Shown here one piece after another: positions 1 through 7,285 of a DNA stretch of 22,908 bases (position 1 is its first letter; each line of letters opens with the position of its first letter). The DNA lies in the IMG/VR virus record IMGVR_UViG_3300021959_005513, positions 1 to 22,908 of that record; one strand, 5' to 3'. Source of the stretch: a virus. The position numbers and the translations under genes were made by a program. The notes beneath the pieces were generated by a model that was given only the letters and a program-made list of their open reading frames with translations, was not told where the DNA came from and did no database searches.

Positions 1-86
1 GGGTTTGGGAACATAAAGCTGATAAACTATTTGAAGAGAAATATATTATAACAGGATTTTTTTACGATAAGGAGGATAAATGCTAA
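1..86 (+). CDS. 3' end of an unidentified gene (partial)
   Basis: The third reading frame is open from the window edge to a TAA at 84-86. It encodes about 27 residues, including EHKADKLFEEKYIIT. The stop overlaps the next gene's ATG (80-82), the short-overlap style seen throughout the window, which supports a real gene end. The peptide is charged and has no recognisable motif; its function cannot be given. Confidence 0.5.
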   Translation, partial: VWEHKADKLFEEKYIITGFFYDKEDKC

Positions 87-550
87 TAATGGATAGATTT
101 TTATATTTGGTATACTGGGTTGTTAAGGTATACCTAATAGGAGTTATATTCTGGTTACTATTAACAATGCCTGGACATGCAAAACATTGGACATCAGAAC
201 AACCATATAATGTACAAGTTGAAGATATATACGAATGGCGATATACATCAGACAGACATTCAGTAGAAAAGTGTAAAATAATATATGAAGAAAATCAAAC
301 AAACAGTCAAAATGCTCTTAAAGGTGCTCTTATTGGTGGTATCATTGGTAGTATTATTTCTGATGGTGATGATACTGCAACTGCAGGTGGTGCTTTATTT
401 GGTGCGATAGCTGGTGCAAATACTGACCCAATAACAGGTGTAAAGAAAAAAGTATGTAACATTGAAAAGAAAAGAGTTCAAGTGTACAGTCATAGTGTGA
501 TAACATTTTGGTTATCAGGTGATGAATATGAATTGAGGTTTTATAAATGA
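80..550 (+). CDS. Glycine-zipper membrane protein
   Basis: A 156-residue protein. A hydrophobic N-terminal segment (about residues 7-32, ending in a P-G-H-A-K stretch) looks like a membrane anchor or signal peptide. Residues about 78-113 form a glycine-zipper hairpin (GALIGGIIGSII, then GGALFGAIAGA), the pattern of two-helix Gly-zipper domains in 17-kDa-antigen-like envelope proteins. Between these is a charged region, and after the zipper a Lys-rich stretch with one Cys. The ATG at 80 has AAGGAGG at 69-75 just upstream; Met4 at 89 is an alternative start. It overlaps the cupin gene by 4 nt. A role in the host envelope or membrane is inferred from the zipper; the exact function is unknown. 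Confidence 0.72.
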   Translation: MLIMDRFLYLVYWVVKVYLIGVIFWLLLTMPGHAKHWTSEQPYNVQVEDIYEWRYTSDRHSVEKCKIIYEENQTNSQNALKGALIGGIIGSIISDGDDTATAGGALFGAIAGANTDPITGVKKKVCNIEKKRVQVYSHSVITFWLSGDEYELRFYK

Positions 551-879
551 GATATAGAGATTGGAACATAGGCGGTGGTATAGTAAAACAGGACGACAGG
601 TATGTTGTTTCTGATAATGTATTATTGAATAACATGGTCGTCAGTTCTACTCTATTACACCCTAACAAAAGCACAACTGGCCACAGACATAAAGGACAAG
701 AAGAAGTCTATATTTTTATACAAGGAAGTGGTGAAATGGAAGTTGGTCTTGATAGATATGAAGTGAGAGCTGGTGATACAGTTCTAATACAAGATGGAAA
801 GTTTCATAGAGTACATGCAGGAGATAACGGATGTTATTTTATATGTGTATTTGATGGAAACAGAATTACAAAAAGATAA
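547..879 (+). CDS. Cupin-domain protein
   Basis: A 110-residue single-domain cupin. The first cupin motif has H46-x-H48 and E52/E53 followed by a Gly turn (FIQGSGEMEV). The second motif is GDTVLIQDGKFHRVHA, with H87 or H90 as the remaining metal ligand. This is the metal-binding set of small cupin_2 proteins related to sugar-phosphate isomerase C-termini. It starts in a 4-nt ATGA overlap with the upstream gene and ends in TAATG overlap with the exonuclease. The substrate cannot be assigned. A second, different cupin lies at 13913 next to the glycan genes. Confidence 0.8.
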   Translation: MRYRDWNIGGGIVKQDDRYVVSDNVLLNNMVVSSTLLHPNKSTTGHRHKGQEEVYIFIQGSGEMEVGLDRYEVRAGDTVLIQDGKFHRVHAGDNGCYFICVFDGNRITKR

Positions 880-1541
880 TGTTTGAACATGAAAAAATTG
901 ATATTGGATATGACGACTTGGTTGCAGAAACGAGTAATACTGGCAGATTATATATTACTCCTGATGGTAATTATCCTTCTGTTACTACAGTTCTAAGTAT
1001 CATAAAAGAAGAACAAATACAAGCATGGAGGGCTCGAGTTGGCGAAGAAGTAGCCAATAAAGTAAGTTCTTTTGCGGCTAATCGTGGCACTCTTGTCCAT
1101 GCTATTATAGAAGATTATCTTAACAATAAAGATACATCTGAATACTTACCTCACATACAACAATCGTTTAGAAACATCAAAACAATACTTGATGAACATA
1201 TAACTAAAATATATGGTCTAGAAGTTCCTCTCTACAGTAAACATTTGGGAGTGGCTGGTCGAGTAGATTGCGTTGCTTTATACGATAATGTCCCAACGAT
1301 TGTTGACTTCAAAACTTCAAGAAGAATAAAGAAAGCTGAAGATATATCAAATTACTTCGCACAGATGTCAGCTTATGCCATCATGTGGGAAGAAAGAACT
1401 GGTATGCCGATTGTAAACACTGTAATTGTCATGGATGTTGATGATGAAATGCCAATAGTATTTAAAGAACATCGTGATAATTGGGTCGATTTATTACAAA
1501 AAACAATAGCTGAATATAAAAAAAGAAAACTTTTTCGTTGA
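879..1541 (+). CDS. PD-(D/E)XK exonuclease (RecB/Cas4/MGME1-like)
   Basis: A 220-residue nuclease. The motifs of the PD-(D/E)XK exonuclease fold are visible in order: GTLVH at 70-74, E115 before the core, GRVD at 127-130, the catalytic IVDFKTS at 141-147 (D143, K145), and QMSAY at 162-166 as the Q-x3-Y motif. Length and layout match phage single-domain exonucleases annotated as RecB-like or MGME1-like. It probably acts on phage or host DNA ends in replication, recombination or host-genome breakdown. The start forms TAATG with the cupin stop. Its last codons overlap the upstream edge of promoter block A, so it closes a transcription unit. Confidence 0.85.
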   Translation: MFEHEKIDIGYDDLVAETSNTGRLYITPDGNYPSVTTVLSIIKEEQIQAWRARVGEEVANKVSSFAANRGTLVHAIIEDYLNNKDTSEYLPHIQQSFRNIKTILDEHITKIYGLEVPLYSKHLGVAGRVDCVALYDNVPTIVDFKTSRRIKKAEDISNYFAQMSAYAIMWEERTGMPIVNTVIVMDVDDEMPIVFKEHRDNWVDLLQKTIAEYKKRKLFR

Positions 1542-1629
1542 TAAGTACATAAGTCATTGATATTAAACAAATCTTTTTTTCTAAAAAAGTCTTTTTTTGC
1601 TTTACTTATATGTAAAAGTATAGTACAAT
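1537..1629 (+). promoter_or_regulatory. Promoter cassette, copy A (conserved upstream block plus early-type promoter)
   Basis: The core promoter is TTTACT (1601-1606), exactly 17 nt, then TACAAT (1624-1629), a sigma70-type promoter like T4 early promoters. About 60 nt upstream begins a block, GTTGATAA..ATAAGTCATTG followed by AAACAAATC and a T-tract, that recurs at 21516 and 22167 in the same arrangement. Transcription should start near 1636, and a GAGGAG ribosome site at 1648-1653 serves the ATG at 1660. Confidence 0.8.
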
Positions 1630-1659
1630 GTATGTATGATAATTAATGAGGAGAAAAAA

Positions 1660-2034
1660 ATGACTTTAGAAAATGATATAAAATCTGGTTTAATTGAAGT
1701 GAGCCATGGTAAAGATGCGTTTGATTACATAATAAGTGCCCAAGATGGTGAAGTAGTTGTTACAAAATACCTCGATGAAAAAGAATGGAATGAACACTTC
1801 CAATGTGAATTTACTAAAACTGAAGAAATTGGGAGGTCTTCAGACCCTACTTTCTTATCTTATTTATACCAAGCGATGGAAGATGATGGTATTATTGGTA
1901 CTATCTACACTAGTTCTAGTATGGATTATGCTACTGATTGTGGTTTTGAAAATAATAGCGATGCTAGAGATATTTGGGATAGAGCAGAAGATATTTACAG
2001 AACAAGACAATTTAATAAAAGGAACTATGCATAA
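1660..2034 (+). CDS. Hypothetical acidic protein behind an early-type promoter
   Basis: A 124-residue protein of unknown function. I start it at ATG 1660 (MTLENDIKSG) because GAGGAG lies 7 nt upstream. The in-frame ATG at 1636 lies near the predicted transcription start, and its extra residues (MIINEEKK) merely translate the leader; the same leader peptide appears in front of the gene at 22282. The protein is acidic and soluble, with no membrane segment or recognised motif; the region around residues 78-99 (GIIGTIYTSSSMDYATDCGF) is uncharged. Its stop overlaps the next gene's start (TAATG). Confidence 0.72.
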   Translation: MTLENDIKSGLIEVSHGKDAFDYIISAQDGEVVVTKYLDEKEWNEHFQCEFTKTEEIGRSSDPTFLSYLYQAMEDDGIIGTIYTSSSMDYATDCGFENNSDARDIWDRAEDIYRTRQFNKRNYA

Positions 2035-2630
2035 TGTCATATCATGGAAATTATACTATACTAACTGATGCTGATGGAGTTCTTCTAAACTGGAGAGATT
2101 CATTTGATTATTATATGATGAAACAACATAATATATTTGCTTCTGGTGACGTAAGACAATACGACCAAGCAAAAAGATATAACATACCAAAAGAAGATAT
2201 ACATAAATATATTATACAATTTAACAACTCATCTAATATTGGTTTCTTACCACCATTATATGATTCTGTAAAATATGTAAATAAATTATATGAATTAGGT
2301 TATACGTTTTTGGTTATTACATCGTTATCATTAAATCCTTATTCTCAAAGATTGAGGACAAGGAATCTGAAAAAAATATTTGGCAACGCATTACAAGAAA
2401 TCGTCTATCTTGATACTGGTGGGGATAAGGATGAAATCCTAGAATATTATTCTGAAATGTATCCTGAACATTATTGGATAGAAGATAAAGTTAAGAATGC
2501 CCATGTAGGAGCAAAGTTTGGTTTTGATTCTATGCTGTTAAAGCATCCTTATACGAAACTTGAAGATACTACTGGCTTGACAGTATGTTCTAACTGGAAA
2601 CAAATATACGAAAGGATAATTGGTGAATAG
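2034..2630 (+). CDS. HAD-superfamily hydrolase (phosphatase-like)
   Basis: A 198-residue HAD-fold protein. Motif I is TDADGVLLNW with nucleophile D12 and D14; motif II is VITSLS near residues 94-99; motif IV is YWIEDKVKNA with E150/D151. The small cap region (about 20-75) resembles phage HAD proteins compared with 5'(3')-deoxyribonucleotidases. A nucleotidase or sugar-phosphatase role is possible, and the sequence does not decide. It is translationally coupled to the genes on both sides. Family assignment is firm; substrate is not. Confidence 0.8.
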   Translation: MSYHGNYTILTDADGVLLNWRDSFDYYMMKQHNIFASGDVRQYDQAKRYNIPKEDIHKYIIQFNNSSNIGFLPPLYDSVKYVNKLYELGYTFLVITSLSLNPYSQRLRTRNLKKIFGNALQEIVYLDTGGDKDEILEYYSEMYPEHYWIEDKVKNAHVGAKFGFDSMLLKHPYTKLEDTTGLTVCSNWKQIYERIIGE

Positions 2631-2871
2631 AAAAGCAAACTTTTTATTTTTTGAAACTTTAGAATTAAGATTTAAGTTCGAAGAAATGACTTCGGACTTC
2701 AAGTTTAATGATGATAAAAACAAGTCTGATATAAATACTCTCAAATGGTTTGTAAAAGAAGGATACAAATCTAATTCTTTAAGAGATAATTTCGAGGAAG
2801 CAAAAGAACTTGCTTTGATGATTATCAAAAACTATGAGAGGATTACGCATGTCAAAGAGTCTACAGAATAA
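2623..2871 (+). CDS. Small hypothetical protein (GTG start)
   Basis: About 82 residues (MNRKANFLFFETLELRFKF...), Lys/Glu/Phe-rich, probably a soluble helical protein. I chose GTG at 2623 because an AAGGA-like site at 2612-2616 is 6 nt upstream; TTG at 2620 would be too close. It overlaps the end of the HAD gene by 8 nt, and its end overlaps the next gene's start region. No family recognised. Confidence 0.6.
   Translation: MNRKANFLFFETLELRFKFEEMTSDFKFNDDKNKSDINTLKWFVKEGYKSNSLRDNFEEAKELALMIIKNYERITHVKESTE
2730..2737 (+). promoter_or_regulatory. Possible T4-type late promoter
   Basis: TATAAATA followed by CTC matches the T4 late promoter box. It lies inside the small hypothetical gene, about 110 nt before the EF-hand membrane gene and the glycan island. 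In AT-rich DNA this 8-mer is expected a few times by chance, so this is only a candidate. Confidence 0.3.
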
Positions 2872-3211
2872 CTCTATTTACGAGACTTTAGATGCAGACG
2901 GTGATGGTATAGTTAGTGATGAAGAAATGCAAAGAGCAAAAGAAATAGAAGAATTAGAATATCAAAGAATACGACACGAAAACGAAGACAAGAAAGAAGA
3001 TCAAATCAGAAAGATGGCTTGGTTTGCTTTATGGGGTATCTTACTATATCCTGTAGCAATTATCCTTTGTGCCTTAACTGGACAAGAACAAGGGGGTCAA
3101 TTACTTGCTGATATCGCACCAACATACTTTGTTGCGGCTGCTGGTTTAGTTGCTGCATTTTTTGGTGCTAATGCTTATGCGAAAAAGAATGGTGAGACAG
3201 TTAAAAAATAA
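2849..3211 (+). CDS. EF-hand protein with two membrane segments
   Basis: A 120-residue protein. An EF-hand calcium loop is clear near residues 15-27 (DADGDGIVSDEE: D-x-D-x-D-G-x-I-x3-E spacing). A charged, probably coiled-coil linker follows (EELEYQRIRHENEDKKEDQIRK). Two hydrophobic helices come next, one in AWFALWGILLYPVAIILCAL and one in YFVAAAGLVAAFFGANAYA. I start at ATG 2849 (MSKSLQNNSIYE), which has GAGAGGAT upstream; the in-frame ATG at 2834 lies inside that site. The layout (cytosolic Ca-binding head, two-helix membrane tail) would fit a holin-like or other membrane protein, but that is inference. It overlaps the first glycosyltransferase by 1 nt. Confidence 0.78.
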   Translation: MSKSLQNNSIYETLDADGDGIVSDEEMQRAKEIEELEYQRIRHENEDKKEDQIRKMAWFALWGILLYPVAIILCALTGQEQGGQLLADIAPTYFVAAAGLVAAFFGANAYAKKNGETVKK

Positions 3212-3999
3212 TGAAACAATTGATATATCAGGTCTATGTACACAATAGGTCTAATCTTTACGATTGGTGTACTGAGTCCGTTGCAAATTACTGCAAGAAA
3301 TATAATATAGACCACATCATACAAACGGAACCTATTCTACGAATTAAACCAAATGTTTTTCGTACGAATAGGTCTCCCGAATCCTATGGTAAATACGGTG
3401 GATATCTTCCAATATACGAAAAAGAAAATGCTTTTGATTACTTTGATAAGTATGACCAAATAGCAATTATTGATGCCGATATTTACATCAGAGATACAGC
3501 TCCTAATATATTTGATGAGTTATCTACTGCATACTGCTTTGGTGCAGTTGCAGAAAGAGAAATGCCATTAACAGAAGAATATGTTCGAAAGATACAAAAC
3601 TATTCTCGTATGCAATATGGTAATATGAAGAATGTAGAATTCTATTGGAATGACAAAGGTGCAGAGTTCTTTAATATGGGTATGATGGTAATGAACAAAT
3701 CAATTACAAAGTACATCAAAGGAAATGCAAGAGAGTTTCTAGAAAGAGCAGAATTTCAAGACTTTATAGATGGTATGGGTGCGTGGAAATGGTCAACTGA
3801 CCAGACACTATTGAATACTTGGGTAAAGAAGTATAAAATACCAACAAAGAATCTAAGTTGGAAATGGAATGGACTATACAAAGGTATAGATGACAATGCG
3901 ATAGAGGGTTGTCATTTTGTTCATTTCTTTCTACGAGATAAACTACCAAACAAAGGCGAAGATATAGAGAGGTTGTCAAATGAAATTTATCGCACATAG
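3211..3999 (+). CDS. Glycosyltransferase, GT-A/GT8-like with DxD motif
   Basis: A 262-residue probable nucleotide-sugar glycosyltransferase. It has a GT-A core with the metal-binding IDADIYIR (D88-x-D90). After it come FNMGMMVMNKS (the N-x-G-x-M loop common in GT8-like acceptor regions), STDQTLLN, and a C-terminal HFVHFF segment with a His that could bind metal or diphosphate. It opens the long island and ends with 20 nt of overlap with the GDPD-like gene. Its donor and acceptor are unknown. Soluble; no membrane segment seen. Confidence 0.78.
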   Translation: MKQLIYQVYVHNRSNLYDWCTESVANYCKKYNIDHIIQTEPILRIKPNVFRTNRSPESYGKYGGYLPIYEKENAFDYFDKYDQIAIIDADIYIRDTAPNIFDELSTAYCFGAVAEREMPLTEEYVRKIQNYSRMQYGNMKNVEFYWNDKGAEFFNMGMMVMNKSITKYIKGNAREFLERAEFQDFIDGMGAWKWSTDQTLLNTWVKKYKIPTKNLSWKWNGLYKGIDDNAIEGCHFVHFFLRDKLPNKGEDIERLSNEIYRT

Positions 4000-4564
4000 A
4001 GGAAACATCAACGGTAAAAATCCACAAAGAGAAAACAAACCAGAGTATATTGAGAGAGCATTATCATATGGTTATGATTGTGAAATAGATGTATGGTATA
4101 TTAATGGTGAATGGATATTAAGTCATGATAATCCCTTTGAGCCTGATTCTAAATCATTCTCTCATAAAGTAAACTTTGAGTTTCTCGGTAAAAAGAATCT
4201 ATGGTTACATTGTAAAAACATAGAGGCCATGATAAATCTATATGCGACAAAATATAATTATTTCTGGCACGAGAATGACAAATACACAATTACTAGTAGA
4301 GGTCATATTTGGTGTTTTCCTGACCAACCTGCACCAGCATTAACTATTAGAAGAACAGTTGATGACTTATATCAAAATGGTATGGCATTTTTACACAATA
4401 TGCCTAGAACTAGACAAACAATTGGTGTGTTACCAGAACTTAATGAAACGAATATATATCAGTATGATGCAATATGTACTGATGTGGTTAAGAAGTATGA
4501 ACCTGAAGTACAAGATGAACAACTTGAGTTAAAGATACATGAATATAAAACTGGTACTGTTTGA
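3980..4564 (+). CDS. GDPD-like phosphodiesterase
   Basis: A 194-residue protein of the glycerophosphodiester phosphodiesterase (PLC-like TIM barrel) type. The family signature is near the N-terminus: H6-R7-G, E18-N19, A27, E35-x-D37 and H49-D50 (MKFIAHRGN...EIDVWY...ILSHDNPF). The family hydrolyses glycerophosphodiesters with a divalent metal bound by the E-x-D pair. At 194 residues it is shorter than typical GDPDs (about 240-300), so the barrel may be minimal. GAGAGG precedes the start. It overlaps the next gene, a HAD-nucleotidyltransferase fusion, by 26 nt. In this setting a role in handling a phosphodiester-linked sugar or glycerol decoration is more likely than phospholipid catabolism; that is inference. 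Confidence 0.75.
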   Translation: MKFIAHRGNINGKNPQRENKPEYIERALSYGYDCEIDVWYINGEWILSHDNPFEPDSKSFSHKVNFEFLGKKNLWLHCKNIEAMINLYATKYNYFWHENDKYTITSRGHIWCFPDQPAPALTIRRTVDDLYQNGMAFLHNMPRTRQTIGVLPELNETNIYQYDAICTDVVKKYEPEVQDEQLELKIHEYKTGTV

Positions 4565-5894
4565 CCTAGATGGTGTACTAATAGATGCTAAAAAGATTCA
4601 CTATGATGCTTTAAACGAAGCACTCGGTGAAGAGTATGCGATATCAGAAAAAGAGCATACTAATCTATACGATGGTAGAAAAACCTTTGAGAAGTTAGAC
4701 TTACTAACTCAAAGAAAAGGTTTACCATCATCATCCCATAAACAAATATACGATAAGAAACAATCTATTACTATGACTAAGATATCTGCTCTAGAGCCGA
4801 TTGAAGAAATAGTAAAATTGTTTCAAGAACTTGAGAAACAAAACTTTCTGATTGGTGTTTGTTCAAACTCTATTCGTAGAACTGTATTAACAGCACTGGC
4901 TAAAACTCAGTTGATGGAATACTGTTCAGTAATCATATCAAACGAAGATGTAAAGAACTCTAAACCACACCCCGAAATGTACTGGAAAGCAATGTCTATG
5001 ATGACAGTCTTACCAGAAGAAACACTTATTGTTGAAGATAGTCCTCCTGGATTATTAGCCGCAGAAAGATCTAGAGCAAATTATATAAGAGTAAATAATC
5101 CATATGATGTAACAAGAGATAAGATATTCTCAAATTTAAAAGGTAGTAAAATGGCAAACATTTGGAAAGATGAGAAACTAAATGTCTTGATACCGATGGC
5201 AGGAGCTGGTTCAAGATTTCAACAGGCAGGATATACATTTCCTAAACCTATGATACAAGTACATACAAAACCAATGATACAAGTTGTAGTTGATAATTTA
5301 GGACTAGAAGCAAACTATCACTTTGTTGTACAAAAAGAACATAGAGAGAAATATAATTTAGATACTTTCCTTAATCTAATAGCACCTGGAAGTTGTCAAA
5401 TCATTGAAGTTGATGGTATAACTGAAGGAGCAGCCTGTACTGCTTTACTCGCCAAAGAATTTATTGATAATGATAACCCACTATTCTTTGCTAACAGTGA
5501 CCAGTTTGTTGAGTGGAATCCTGTAGAGTTTATGTATAATATGCAAGAAACAAATGCTGACGGTGGCATACTTACATTCAAAGCAACACACCCTAAATGG
5601 TCATTCGCTAAACTAAATGAAGAAGGATTAGTTACAGAAGTCGCAGAAAAGAATCCGATTAGTGATAACGCAACTGTTGGTTACTATTATTGGAAACATG
5701 GTTCAGACTTTGTTAAGTATGCTGAGGAAATGATAGAAAAAGATATAAGAGTGAATAACGAGTTCTATGTATGTCCAGTATTCAACCAAGCGATCGCTGA
5801 TGGTAAACAAATAAGAACTGTAAATGCTAATGCTATGTGGGGACTTGGTACACCAGAGGATTTACAATACTATCTAAATAATTACAAAGGTTAG
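4539..5894 (+). CDS. Fusion of HAD phosphatase and sugar-phosphate nucleotidyltransferase
   Basis: A 451-residue two-domain protein. Residues 1-200 are a HAD/beta-phosphoglucomutase-like domain: FDLDGVLID (D9, D11), GVCSNS, SKPHPEMY and VEDSPPG. Residues about 212-451 form a nucleotidyltransferase: LNVLIPMAGAGSRF (the G-x-G-x-R loop), PKPMIQV, FANSDQF for the metal/nucleotide site, and NEFYVCPVFNQ near the end. Such enzymes activate a sugar- or alcohol-phosphate with an NTP, and the HAD domain could dephosphorylate or trim the precursor. Met205 (ATG 5151) sits in the linker with an AAAGGT site upstream, so the second domain might also be made alone. It lies between GDPD-like and methyltransferase genes. 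Substrate unknown. Confidence 0.85.
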   Translation: MNIKLVLFDLDGVLIDAKKIHYDALNEALGEEYAISEKEHTNLYDGRKTFEKLDLLTQRKGLPSSSHKQIYDKKQSITMTKISALEPIEEIVKLFQELEKQNFLIGVCSNSIRRTVLTALAKTQLMEYCSVIISNEDVKNSKPHPEMYWKAMSMMTVLPEETLIVEDSPPGLLAAERSRANYIRVNNPYDVTRDKIFSNLKGSKMANIWKDEKLNVLIPMAGAGSRFQQAGYTFPKPMIQVHTKPMIQVVVDNLGLEANYHFVVQKEHREKYNLDTFLNLIAPGSCQIIEVDGITEGAACTALLAKEFIDNDNPLFFANSDQFVEWNPVEFMYNMQETNADGGILTFKATHPKWSFAKLNEEGLVTEVAEKNPISDNATVGYYYWKHGSDFVKYAEEMIEKDIRVNNEFYVCPVFNQAIADGKQIRTVNANAMWGLGTPEDLQYYLNNYKG

Positions 5895-5896
5895 AT

Positions 5897-6490
5897 ATGT
5901 ATAGAAAAGACAATCCTATTGGAATACCCAATATAAGAAACTTCAAGATATCAGAAGCATCTGAGATATTCAATAAAATCTATAATGAAAGTTATTGGAA
6001 ACACGGTGATGGTTCTGGTGGTAATTCTCAACCACATATTGTCGCAGACTTATTTCCTATCCTAGATGAGATATTTGAAACATATGATATTACAACTGTT
6101 GCTGATTTAGGTTGTGGTTCTCATTTTGTATTCAAAGATTATAAATGGCCTGACCATATACAATACACAGGATATGAAGCATCTACACTTGCGATAGAAA
6201 GAGCAAATAAGAATTGTAATAGAGATGACTTTACGTTTGTAGAGTGTTCTGACTTTAATGAAATCCCACCATGCGATTTTATATTCGCTAAAGATGTAAT
6301 TTGTCATTGGCACGTGGATTTAGTACACGAGTTCGTTGATAATATTATTCCTAAATTTAAGTATGGTGCGATTATAGGTGGTGTTGGCATTACATTAACT
6401 GAAAAGATAGAAAAAGATTGTACAACTAGTTGGTTAATGAAAACAGGAAAGGGTATAGATTATGGTGTCTGGTTATTTTCAAAACTGTAA
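5897..6490 (+). CDS. Class I SAM-dependent methyltransferase
   Basis: A 197-residue protein. Motif I is VADLGCGSHF (about residues 68-77), followed by an acidic strand end (YTGYEAS), FVECSDFNEIPPCDFIFAKDVICHW as motifs II-IV, and a GAIIGGVGIT strand. This is a Rossmann-fold SAM methyltransferase of the small-molecule/sugar type. It follows the nucleotidyltransferase by 2 nt with AAAGG before the ATG, and overlaps the sulfotransferase-like gene by 29 nt. It probably methylates a sugar or an activated intermediate of the same pathway (inference). Confidence 0.78.
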   Translation: MYRKDNPIGIPNIRNFKISEASEIFNKIYNESYWKHGDGSGGNSQPHIVADLFPILDEIFETYDITTVADLGCGSHFVFKDYKWPDHIQYTGYEASTLAIERANKNCNRDDFTFVECSDFNEIPPCDFIFAKDVICHWHVDLVHEFVDNIIPKFKYGAIIGGVGITLTEKIEKDCTTSWLMKTGKGIDYGVWLFSKL

Positions 6491-7076
6491 TTGTCATTAC
6501 TGTAAAAGAAATGGTGGATTTCCTCGTCATATCCACGTCAGAACGATAAACAGAAACTGGTTTGAAACACCAAAGAATGGTACAGTTAGTATCAAGTGGG
6601 GTTGTAAACTAAATCGTGCTGATGTACATGCTATGAACAATACAAAGAAACCATCAATCGTTGTATACCGAGACCCTGTTGATAGATTCAGAAGTACATT
6701 TCTACATTACTTCCATGAAGATGGTTTACGATTTCAAAATTTGGAAGGAAAAAGGTTTGGTGATGGTGTGGGATTCTTTGAGAATCTAGGTTATAACATA
6801 CACGAATTACGTTTACATGAACGAGCAGATATATTATTAGATAATTTAGATAAACTTTCAACTAAAGAAGAAGTTCATCACTGGTGGCCTCAAGTAGATT
6901 TCTTTAATACAGATGATATAGAAATTATACCTATGAGTAAAATCAATCAAACATTTAAAATAAAGGCAATATTAAATCAACAAAAAAAAGTAGATTTTGA
7001 GTTTACAAACGAACAAAAAAATAGTATAATAGAACTTTATAAAAAAGACTATGATTATTTTGAAGGAAAGATTTAG
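6462..7076 (+). CDS. Sulfotransferase-like protein
   Basis: A 204-residue protein resembling PAPS-dependent carbohydrate sulfotransferases. FETPKNGTVSIKWG (P37, K38, G40, T41) fits the 5'-phosphosulfate-binding loop. IVVYRDPVDRFRSTFLHYF (R70-D71-P72, R75, S78) fits the 3'-phosphate-binding motif. The spacing of about 30 residues and a C-terminal YKKDYDYF tail agree with small Golgi-type/bacterial sulfotransferases. Four Cys near the N-terminus and at residue 48 are unexplained. AAAGGG precedes the ATG. A role in sulfating a glycan made by the neighbouring enzymes is inferred. An alternative would be another P-loop transferase. Confidence 0.65.
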   Translation: MVSGYFQNCNCHYCKRNGGFPRHIHVRTINRNWFETPKNGTVSIKWGCKLNRADVHAMNNTKKPSIVVYRDPVDRFRSTFLHYFHEDGLRFQNLEGKRFGDGVGFFENLGYNIHELRLHERADILLDNLDKLSTKEEVHHWWPQVDFFNTDDIEIIPMSKINQTFKIKAILNQQKKVDFEFTNEQKNSIIELYKKDYDYFEGKI

Positions 7077-7285
7077 TGCAAGAAGAACAACGTTTAGTTA
7101 AATTATTGACAGGTGAATTGGTGTATGGTAATACAGGTGAAATACTAGATTATTGTAAGAAACACGATACGAATGTTCAAGAAGAATATAAGAATATTAC
7201 ACCATCAATTGTAGCAAAACAATTTAAATATATAGGTTATAGAATACATCAACCTTATGCGATATCAAGGAGTATGAATTATTAA
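7076..7285 (+). CDS. Small hypothetical protein (GTG start)
   Basis: About 69 residues starting at GTG 7076 in a TAGTG overlap with the upstream stop, with GAAGGAAAG upstream. It is basic and soluble (VKLLTGELVYGNTGEILDYCKK...), with no family recognised. The 1-nt overlaps on both sides and good ribosome site support it as real. It may be an accessory peptide of the glycan genes, but nothing in it shows this. Confidence 0.6.
   Translation: MQEEQRLVKLLTGELVYGNTGEILDYCKKHDTNVQEEYKNITPSIVAKQFKYIGYRIHQPYAISRSMNY

Noticed and set aside
1557-1600. T-tracts near the promoter cassettes as Rho-independent terminators
   Set aside because: No GC-rich stem precedes them; only weak A/T pairing is possible. 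They are listed as part of the cassettes.
1636-1659. ATG starts at 1636 and 22258 (MIINEEK leader)
   Set aside because: The codons coincide with the leader and ribosome site repeated after promoter copies A and C; the ATG after GAGGAG is the likely start.
1757-2068. Second + strand frame under the hypothetical gene at 1660
   Set aside because: The peptide is a Leu/Val-rich shadow; the overlapping frame has the promoter, ribosome site and coupling.
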